Program-made: the position numbers and the translations under genes
In this document: positions 10,036 to 16,384 of the stretch, piece after piece
How positions within the stretch are numbered: the stretch's first letter is position 1
How the letters are laid out: each line of letters begins with the position of its first letter
Source of the DNA: UMGS75 sp964507405
Lineage (GTDB): Bacteria > Bacillota_I > Bacilli_A > ML615J-28 > CAG-313
Assembly: GCA_964507405.1 (NCBI GenBank)
Contig: CAZDPJ010000029.1
Location: 1 to 16,384 of the forward strand
DNA: 16,384 nt
Direction: 5' to 3'
The notes under the pieces: generated by a model
Told to the model about the DNA's origin: nothing
What the model saw: only the letters and a program-made list of their open reading frames with translations
Database searches by the model: none

Positions 10036-10079
10036 ACTTCTTTAAAGATACTAATCAATACTAATATCCTTAAAGAAGT
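10036..10079 (-). promoter_or_regulatory. Long hairpin just upstream of the giant gene's ribosome binding site
   Basis: ACTTCTTTAAGGATA (minus strand, 10079-10065) pairs with TATCTTTAAAGAAGT (10050-10036) over 15 positions, 14 Watson-Crick and one G-U, around a 14-nt loop. It ends five bases before the Shine-Dalgarno. No T-tract follows, so it is not a standard intrinsic terminator. It could stabilise or help process the mRNA between two giant cistrons, or keep the ribosome site unpaired; either role is an inference. Confidence 0.6.
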
Positions 10080-10080
10080 C

Positions 10081-10104
10081 TTGAACTAGCCGAAACTAGT
10101 TCAA
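10081..10104 (-). promoter_or_regulatory. Perfect 9-bp hairpin after the upstream gene's stop codon
   Basis: TTGAACTAG, loop TTTCGG, CTAGTTCAA on the minus strand. It begins 14 bases past the TAA stop at 10120-10118. The stem can be extended by three more pairs (one G-U), and the extension then competes with the neighbouring hairpin for the bases at 10078-10079. No T-run follows on the minus strand, so efficient intrinsic termination is doubtful and read-through into the next gene is plausible. Confidence 0.6.
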
Positions 10105-10117
10105 AACAACTTTTTAA

Positions 10118-13100
10118 TTAAAATAAAGTATCATAGAAATCGACATCATTTCCATTAAAATTCGCATCATTATTAAAATCTAATGCATACTTTTGATAAA
10201 CACTAAATTCAAATTGACCTTTAGCGAATTCCTTCGCATTCATTTGGTCAGCAATAGATACTTTTCCATCACAGTTAACATCTCCAGTTATAACAACTGT
10301 AAATTTATCAATTATATTACCTCTTGAATCAAGAAGTTCAAATGTCATTCCTGTTGTAACAACTACTCTTGTATATCTCTTAGAATCAACAACATTTCCA
10401 TCTGATTTTGTTACTTTCAATCTAGAAACATCATTCTTAAAAATCTTTAAGAAATCTGCTATAGAAATATTTTCTAAAACATTTCTTAATAATAAATCTT
10501 CTGTCTCATCATAAGAATTATGCTCTGTTTCAACCCATTGGTAAACTCTCTTAACTCTCTTATATAAACTGAATGAATATTTATTATCTATAAATGTAAA
10601 TACTTCTGGTTCTTCATCTACTATGTTATATGATTTAGTAATTTCACCTGAATAATTTCCTCTACCATAAACTGTTACAGTTGCGCTTGTTTCTCTTGAT
10701 ACTGTTGTAATTAATTGAACTGTATAATCAGTATCTTTAACAAGTTCTTTTTCACCAATCTTAACTACAACAGTTGGTTCATTTCCAACTACCGCATCAG
10801 ATACATATACATGTGATGCATCAAGTTCATATTGAATAATCTTAAATGTCTTATGTTTTGTTCCAGAATATCCATTCTTAAACTCGATAATTACTCTAGC
10901 TTGTGATGTAACATTAATGTTATTTTCAAATGTAATATCATAATATTCATTTGTTAATAAAACATCATTAACCTTTACAACAACATTAGGTTTAATTTCT
11001 TCACCTGTGTATGTTTGATCGATAATATCTTCTATTATTATCACAATAGGTTCTTCTGGTGTTGGTCCTATAATTTCATTATTATCTTGATTAATATCGA
11101 AACGATATTCATAGAATACACCACTAGTTTGATAGTTACCCATTGCGATTATATAAACGATACCTGCATTTATTCCATAACTTGTATTCGCTCCTGCGAT
11201 TATTGTATAATCAGTACCATTTACTAACTTTCTATCTACATTTGTATGATGAATATTAAGTTCAGGAATTACTTGAGTTCCATTATCATAAATTGGTGTA
11301 TCTTCAAGTTCTACTTTTACATTTGCAGATCCAATTGTCGCTTTTGAAATTGTAAAATTTAGTTCCTTAGTAACTTGATTATAATTTTCAGTTTCCACTG
11401 CAGATAACACAACTTTATAATTTCCTGCGTCCTTAGGTGCACTACTTAACTTATTACCATCTTTATAATAAGTAATAACTACTACCGCATCTCCATCATA
11501 ACTATAATTTGGATCATTAACTTTTAATGTATCGTATTCTTTATCTAAAGTTGAATTTGTAATTGTTAAAGTTGGTGTCTTTCTTATAACAATAATTGAC
11601 ATTGTACTATAAGTTTCTGAATAATCCCCAACTGGTCTAAATACAATATTAAACTTATTTCCAATTGCGGATACATTTCCTACTGTCTTATTTGCATCTT
11701 CTTCAAGACCTACAAAATACCATGAACCATATTCATTTTCTGGAAGTATTATTGTACTTAATAAAGTACCTACAATTGCGATTTGATTATCTACTTCTGG
11801 AATCTTTGATGAATCAAGAGGTCTCATATAGATTACAAATGTAATTCTATTAGTACCACTATAATTTCCTTTACCACTAACTGTAATTGTAGCTGTACCT
11901 ACTTTATCATTATTTGTAGCTACAAAATCAAAATCATCACTTGTTAATAATGTTCCATTATTGAATATTATTACATCAGGTGTAATGGCTACTCCATTAT
12001 AGAATTGATCTGCAATATCATTAATTATAAGTGTCGCTATATCTCTTCTTATAATATTAAATTCTACTGTCTTTGTACCTTTATAGTTTCCAGTTCCACT
12101 TAATGTTAATGAAGCTTTATTTCCTTCACTTGATAAATGAATATTGTTATTATATGAAATTGTATAATCTGTTATATCTTTTAAAATATCATTTTCATAT
12201 GTAGCTTTAATTGTTGGTTTAATTTCTTTTGTAGTATATTGATATTCATTTAAATTTGAATCAAAATCTGTAAAAGATGTTACTACACTACTAATATCTC
12301 TTGGTAATATCTTAAATTCAGCTTCACATTTTGCTTCTTTATATTTTCTATTTGCACTTACTGTTACTTTAACTTTATAAGTACCTACATTTATAGGCGC
12401 AGTTCTTGATATCGTTGAACCTAAATCATAATAATCAAATCTAACATCATCATTATTAAATTCACTTTCATACTCTTGTCCATCTTTATTCATCTTCTTA
12501 ATATATGATGAATCAAATGCTACATTTGATGTTGTATATGTGAAATTAATTTCTGCATCTTTAAATTCAACATAAGAATCATTTAATGAAATAGTAATTG
12601 TTACTACTCTATATATTTCATTATAGTTTATATCACTTGGTACAAATTTAATTCCAAAGTTTACACTACCATTTCCTACTTCAGTTGCGACTAATGTGTC
12701 ACTATCATATTCTTCATTATTTACTCTATCCCAGAACATCCAACTTCCATAATCTCCATTAAATTCACTTAATGCATTATTTAATGAACTTAATAAAGAG
12801 TCTACAGTTGAATTTAATACTCCTACATTTTCTACTCTATCAGATGGAATAGTTCCTTTTAATATTTCAAATGAAGATTCTATATTACCAGTATAGTTAT
12901 TTATACCAGTGATTTTTACTTCTGCAAAACCTACTATAGTATTATTTCTATATTCTACACTATAATCATCATTTAGAACTAAATTCTTAGTTCCATCTTT
13001 GATTGTTAATGAAGGAGTTTGAGAAGTTTCGTTATAGTATACATCTAGGATATCCTGAAGCATACTTGAACTTAAAGCTTTTGGATTTATCTTAAATTCA

Positions 13101-16100
13101 ATAACTTTAGTATTAGTATAATTTCCCTTACCTATTACAGTAATTGTTGACATAATATTTGTCTTTGTATATGCATTTACATTATTTGAATATACAAATG
13201 AAACATCTTCATTTGTTAATACATAGTCATTAAATGTAACAGATACTGTAGGTTTAATTTCCTTACCTGTATATGTTTCGTCTAAAACTTCACTATATTC
13301 TAAATCATTAACATCACATGCTCTTATAGTAATCATAGTTAGATTAGATTCTGCATAATTGTAATATTCAGTTTCTTCTAAAATAATACGATATTGATAA
13401 CTTCCTGCATCTATTGGAATATATGATAACTTACTATTATTCTTATAATAATTAATGGTAGGTAATCCATTATATTCTTCATTGTAATTTGCAATTTCAT
13501 AAACAGGACTTTGGATTTCATTCATGTTATAAACTACATCAACTGAAGATAATAATGAGAAGTTAACATTATTTTTCTTAAGAATTACTGTTAATGTACC
13601 AGAAGTACCATTATAATTTTGATTTGTTGACTTAAATATCATATTGATTTGATATTCATATTCTCCTGATGTTTTATAAATAACATCATTTAAATTTCCA
13701 TCAATCATCCAATATCCATATCCTGCATTTAAGTCTTTAGATAAATCTAAGTCACTTAACTTAGTTAATCTTGCAGCACCATTTTCAACTGTTAAAATAG
13801 TAATTTCTTTACTATTTAAACTAGGTGCAAAATCACTTATATCTGCCTTACTTATTGTATATGTTTTAGTTGTCTCACTCTTATAGTTTCCATTACCTTT
13901 TATAGTAATTGTTGCCGTACCTGCATTAACTATATCTTTATAACTTAAACTATAATCTCTATCACTTACAAGAAGTATCTCAGAATCACTTCCATTTAAA
14001 GTGATATATACACTAGGTACTAATTTAATTTGAGATCCAGTATATGTTACTCTATCGTTTGATAAAACAACTCGAGCATTTTCTATAGACATTCTATTTA
14101 TCTTTAATAATCCTTTTGCGAATGTAGGAGATATTGTATAGTTATTTGATGAAACTGTAACATTTGACATCTTAATTTCATAACCATCTTCATTTGCATT
14201 TTGGTTTAAATCACCAAATCCAGATGTATCATTACCAAATTTAAATACAGGTGTACCATTAAATACTACTACATCCTTTGTATCACTACCAACTAATCCA
14301 TCAATTGATGTAATACTATATCCACCAGGATATACTACATTATTGTTATAAGTTGTCTCATAACTATTTGGTGTTACTGTTACTGTTAAACTCTTAGGTG
14401 TAATCTTTACATTAAAGCTTCCTTCTAATGTATTATGATTTGGAGCTTTAACATAATAATATACAATATATGAATCTATTATTTCTCCTCTTCTCTTAAC
14501 ATCTTTAAAAGTAGGATTTATTGTATTTGATTCACTCTTCGCATCTGTTTGTGATCTAGTAGAATAATATATTGTATATTCTTGTTCTCCTACAGTTACT
14601 ACAGATACACTTCCACTATGTAATGTGCCATCATATTCTTTTGTAACACTATTTGGTGTAGCATTAAGTGTTGCGGCACTAATCGTTAAATGATTTGTTC
14701 CGTAACTTATCGGTGTTAATATATTATAGTTTTCTGATGTTGCCTGAAGACCACTCATTGTTATTTCATATGTTCCTACATTTTGATTGATTTCTCTTAA
14801 TCCATCAAAATAGAAGACTGGTGTTCCTGTTAATGTAATAAGTTTACTATAATCTCCATCTGCTACTTTACTAAGATCAGATGATACTAATCCTTCTACA
14901 CTTGTAATAGAATACTTTTTGTTATAAGTTATATTATTTGTAAATACAGATTCTTGACCTTGTGGAGTTACAACTATTTTAATATCTTTTTTAGTTATTG
15001 TTAGTTTATACTCTACTACTAAATCTTCATGATTATCTGCACTAATTGTACATTTTATATTAGTTGTTCCGGCATTTGTTCTTGATGGTGTTACTGAATA
15101 TTCTTTATTAATTACCATATTATTTATAGAATCAACTAAAACTTCTCTTCTATGTTCTAATCCATCATACTCTGTCTTTTCATCTGTTGTATATCTTATA
15201 TTAGTTAATACAGCCTTAGAAATTGTATATTTTCCAACTGCATTAGTTCTCTTTGTAATTTCATAATTATTTGAACTAATTACTAAGTTAGTAATTGTAA
15301 TATCATATACACCAGCTTTATTTGTTAATTCTTTACCATTCGCAAGATACTTAATTTCTCCTGAAATATTAAGAATTGTATTAATAGTATCACCAGTTGC
15401 TAGTTCTGTATTAGCTGTAATAGTATATCCTTTAATGTAATCAATTCTTCCATTATATACATGTCCATTAGAATTTGGTGTGACTGTTATTTCTAGTTTC
15501 TTTTTAGATACATTAAAACTAAATTCTATATCTGACGTACGTGTATCTGTCCATTCAAGATTATCTTTATCTTTTAAAGATACTATCGCTAAATATTCAC
15601 CAACATTTTTATATGTGTTATTTACTATGTTCATATAATTTGAATTGAAATTAGTTGGAATATAATTGTGAGTTTGTCCGTCATATGTAATTTGTTCAGT
15701 TAAAGCTTTTGGAATTGTTATCTTTAACTTTTTAATGTTCATTTGACCTGCGACATAATTGAATGTAATATCGTAATTTGAATTACTTTCAGATGCTGCT
15801 GAAAACTCTTTATCTATATTAATTATGTAGTTTCCAGCATTAATAGGAAGTGCAGTTTCTCCATTATATGTGTATGTTGCATTCGTATTACTTATAACGA
15901 TACTATCTCCTGATACTAATCTGTCATATGTTGGTGTATACCCTCCATTAAATCTAATTGGATTTCCTGAATACGTCACGTCATATGTATTAAATGTAAT
16001 AGTAATTTTTAAGTTTCGTTTTGTAATATTAACTGTAGATGAAGCTATTAATGTATTATAATTAGGAGCTTCTATCTTATACCATACTGTTTCATTACAT

Positions 16101-16384
16101 ACATCTTTAAAAGAATGATCCGATATATTATCTGAGTATGTTCCCGTTTCAGAATCACTATATTTAATAATTGCGCCTGGAACACTACATGATACAGTAA
16201 TTGAATGGAATTGACCGTCATATTGTGCATTATATGGACTAACAATAATTCCTGTTATGTTTGCTTTTACTATTGTCCATTTAACTGTCTTATTTGTAGT
16301 TGTAGAATCACTCCATTGGTGATTTGAATCTACTGCAAATATTACTTTATAAGTTCCTGCATTTGTTGCGGATGTTGTACTTCC
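10118..16384 (-). CDS. Giant multi-domain repeat protein with C-terminal dockerin (5' end outside window)
   Basis: The frame is open from the right edge (first visible codon 16384-16382) to TAA at 10120-10118, giving 2,088 visible residues with the N-terminus missing. The GTG at 15979 is an internal Val (DVTYSG) and not the start. Order in visible numbering: alternating YDG-type and MBG-type domains (1-775); a YTG repeat (about 776-848); a four-domain supermodule three times (849-1850), with a PTPEEP linker in the third copy; a last YTG repeat (1852-1925); an X-like module (1925-2032); a dockerin (2034-2088). The protein ends right after the second dockerin loop (YDTLF). No enzyme domain, LPXTG or membrane anchor is visible. 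It is probably a secreted adhesin or structural surface protein held by its dockerin. Partial, but coding status is certain. Confidence 0.95.
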   Translation of the reverse strand, partial: GSTTSATNAGTYKVIFAVDSNHQWSDSTTTNKTVKWTIVKANITGIIVSPYNAQYDGQFHSITVSCSVPGAIIKYSDSETGTYSDNISDHSFKDVCNETVWYKIEAPNYNTLIASSTVNITKRNLKITITFNTYDVTYSGNPIRFNGGYTPTYDRLVSGDSIVISNTNATYTYNGETALPINAGNYIINIDKEFSAASESNSNYDITFNYVAGQMNIKKLKITIPKALTEQITYDGQTHNYIPTNFNSNYMNIVNNTYKNVGEYLAIVSLKDKDNLEWTDTRTSDIEFSFNVSKKKLEITVTPNSNGHVYNGRIDYIKGYTITANTELATGDTINTILNISGEIKYLANGKELTNKAGVYDITITNLVISSNNYEITKRTNAVGKYTISKAVLTNIRYTTDEKTEYDGLEHRREVLVDSINNMVINKEYSVTPSRTNAGTTNIKCTISADNHEDLVVEYKLTITKKDIKIVVTPQGQESVFTNNITYNKKYSITSVEGLVSSDLSKVADGDYSKLITLTGTPVFYFDGLREINQNVGTYEITMSGLQATSENYNILTPISYGTNHLTISAATLNATPNSVTKEYDGTLHSGSVSVVTVGEQEYTIYYSTRSQTDAKSESNTINPTFKDVKRRGEIIDSYIVYYYVKAPNHNTLEGSFNVKITPKSLTVTVTPNSYETTYNNNVVYPGGYSITSIDGLVGSDTKDVVVFNGTPVFKFGNDTSGFGDLNQNANEDGYEIKMSNVTVSSNNYTISPTFAKGLLKINRMSIENARVVLSNDRVTYTGSQIKLVPSVYITLNGSDSEILLVSDRDYSLSYKDIVNAGTATITIKGNGNYKSETTKTYTISKADISDFAPSLNSKEITILTVENGAARLTKLSDLDLSKDLNAGYGYWMIDGNLNDVIYKTSGEYEYQINMIFKSTNQNYNGTSGTLTVILKKNNVNFSLLSSVDVVYNMNEIQSPVYEIANYNEEYNGLPTINYYKNNSKLSYIPIDAGSYQYRIILEETEYYNYAESNLTMITIRACDVNDLEYSEVLDETYTGKEIKPTVSVTFNDYVLTNEDVSFVYSNNVNAYTKTNIMSTITVIGKGNYTNTKVIEFKINPKALSSSMLQDILDVYYNETSQTPSLTIKDGTKNLVLNDDYSVEYRNNTIVGFAEVKITGINNYTGNIESSFEILKGTIPSDRVENVGVLNSTVDSLLSSLNNALSEFNGDYGSWMFWDRVNNEEYDSDTLVATEVGNGSVNFGIKFVPSDINYNEIYRVVTITISLNDSYVEFKDAEINFTYTTSNVAFDSSYIKKMNKDGQEYESEFNNDDVRFDYYDLGSTISRTAPINVGTYKVKVTVSANRKYKEAKCEAEFKILPRDISSVVTSFTDFDSNLNEYQYTTKEIKPTIKATYENDILKDITDYTISYNNNIHLSSEGNKASLTLSGTGNYKGTKTVEFNIIRRDIATLIINDIADQFYNGVAITPDVIIFNNGTLLTSDDFDFVATNNDKVGTATITVSGKGNYSGTNRITFVIYMRPLDSSKIPEVDNQIAIVGTLLSTIILPENEYGSWYFVGLEEDANKTVGNVSAIGNKFNIVFRPVGDYSETYSTMSIIVIRKTPTLTITNSTLDKEYDTLKVNDPNYSYDGDAVVVITYYKDGNKLSSAPKDAGNYKVVLSAVETENYNQVTKELNFTISKATIGSANVKVELEDTPIYDNGTQVIPELNIHHTNVDRKLVNGTDYTIIAGANTSYGINAGIVYIIAMGNYQTSGVFYEYRFDINQDNNEIIGPTPEEPIVIIIEDIIDQTYTGEEIKPNVVVKVNDVLLTNEYYDITFENNINVTSQARVIIEFKNGYSGTKHKTFKIIQYELDASHVYVSDAVVGNEPTVVVKIGEKELVKDTDYTVQLITTVSRETSATVTVYGRGNYSGEITKSYNIVDEEPEVFTFIDNKYSFSLYKRVKRVYQWVETEHNSYDETEDLLLRNVLENISIADFLKIFKNDVSRLKVTKSDGNVVDSKRYTRVVVTTGMTFELLDSRGNIIDKFTVVITGDVNCDGKVSIADQMNAKEFAKGQFEFSVYQKYALDFNNDANFNGNDVDFYDTLF
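10121..10285 (-). other. Dockerin with two intact calcium-binding loops
   Basis: Loop 1 (10282-10247) reads DVNCDGKVSIAD and loop 2 (10180-10145) reads DFNNDANFNGND. Both satisfy DxNxDxxxxxxD. Between them lies a helix and linker (AKEFAKGQFEFSVYQKYA). It is C-terminal, as is typical. It should bind a cohesin domain in a calcium-dependent way; the partner is not established here. Confidence 0.92.
10290..10610 (-). other. X-like module preceding the intact dockerin
   Basis: It starts KYSFSLYKRVKRVYQW and continues through SIADFLKIFKNDVSRLKVTK, VVVTTGMTFELLD and FTVVITGD, which runs into the first calcium loop. It aligns over its length with the module at 1235-1660 of the neighbouring giant gene, so the two proteins share one X-dockerin terminal unit and may use the same partner. 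Confidence 0.65.
10835..13848 (-). repeat. Three copies of a four-domain supermodule, about 1 kb each
   Basis: Copies run roughly 13840-12855, 12855-11828 and 11828-10835. Each has the same order. (a) A YG.W module: NAGYGYWMIDG, GDYGSWMFWDR, NEYGSWYFVG, ending in an 'F.i.F.P...Y' strand such as FGIKFVPSDINYN or FNIVFRPVGDYSE. (b) A domain with P-D/N-AG/VG: IPIDAGSYQYRII, APINVGTYKVKVT, APKDAGNYKVVLS. (c) and (d) Two YTG-type repeats such as TYTGKEIKPTVSV, YTTKEIKPTIKA, YTGEEIKPNVVV. Copies are diverged at protein level. The first module is like bacterial repeats with 'g.w.W......vG..g...F...f.P.d..NY'. This is a duplication of a block rather than of single domains. Confidence 0.75.
14100..16384 (-). 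repeat. Alternating YDG and MBG domains, period about 525 bp
   Basis: YDG-type units carry YDGQFHSITV (about 16215), YDGQTHNYIP (about 15685), YDGLEHRREV (about 15165) and YDGTLHSGSV (about 14632), typically ending in a 'Y.v.ApN.nt...s..v.ITk' strand such as YKIEAPNYNTL and YVKAPNHNTLEGS. Between them are MBG-type units: YSGNPIRFNGGYTPTYD, YNGRIDYIKGYTI, FTNNITYNKKYSITS and YNNNVVYPGGYSITS, each followed by 'G..v..gD', 'G.Y.I' and 'S.NY.I'. Four YDG/MBG pairs are visible and the pattern may continue beyond the right edge, where the first visible residues (NAGTYKVIF, then HQWSDSTT) belong to the preceding domain. Confidence 0.8.

Noticed and set aside
10036..10104. Rho-independent terminator
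   Set aside because: The stems are convincing, but no run of T follows either one on the coding strand; kept only as hairpins of unknown role.
15977..15979. GTG start of the upstream giant gene
   Set aside because: The frame remains open upstream to the window edge and encodes another recognisable YDG domain (YDGQFH, YKIEAPNYN), so this is an internal valine.
15870..16061. Plus-strand reading frame, and others at 6155-6376, 8871-9095 and 11015-11227
   Set aside because: They lie opposite long minus-strand coding repeats, are short and low in complexity, and lack convincing ribosome sites. They are antisense shadows of the repeat genes.
676..16384. Alternative genetic code (TGA as Trp), suggested by the AT-richness and Mollicutes-like look
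   Set aside because: Frames of several thousand codons stay open with TGA as stop, and tryptophan in the recognised motifs (GWY, AKWE) is TGG.
1..16384. tRNA, rRNA, insertion sequence or phage gene
   Set aside because: Nothing in the window resembles them; apart from the short hairpin region every base lies in the three repeat-protein genes.

Overview
The window comes from a very AT-rich genome (under about 30% GC by eye). All coding is on the minus strand, with strong Shine-Dalgarno sites (AGGAGG, GGAAGGGAG). Thousands of codons stay open with TGA read as stop and tryptophan as TGG, so the code is standard and not the Mycoplasma code. Giant secreted proteins built from InlB B-repeats, MBG/YDG domains, cadherin-like sandwiches and dockerins suggest a low-GC Firmicute, perhaps a gut-associated Bacilli or Erysipelotrichia-like lineage. 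This placement is an inference, because no taxonomic marker gene is present. A 100-N spacer shows the sequence is a scaffolded draft, possibly metagenomic.

Layout in transcription order (right to left): (1) 16384-10118, the C-terminal 2,088 residues of a giant repeat protein whose start lies beyond the window. It has alternating YDG/MBG domains, then a four-domain supermodule of about 1 kb present three times, then an X-like module and a dockerin with two intact calcium loops. (2) An intergenic stretch of about 100 bp with two strong hairpins and no T-tract. (3) 10013-676, one gene that looks like two ORFs only because the 100-N placeholder breaks the frame. The flanking repeat copy predicts that 41 nt are really missing, which restores a single secreted protein of about 3,092 residues. 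This protein has a signal peptide, cohesin-like modules, InlB B-repeats, cadherin-like domains, about fifteen YTG-type repeats, an X-like module, a partly degenerate dockerin and an acidic tail. (4) 679 to beyond the left edge, a secreted protein with a signal peptide and a cohesin-like N-terminal domain, overlapping the previous gene by ATGA.

The genes look like one operon for extracellular surface or scaffold proteins. No catalytic domain, sortase motif or transmembrane anchor is visible at the C-termini seen. The dockerins, together with cohesin-like folds in the neighbouring products, suggest non-covalent assembly into a multiprotein surface complex. Function beyond adhesion or scaffolding cannot be read from the sequence.
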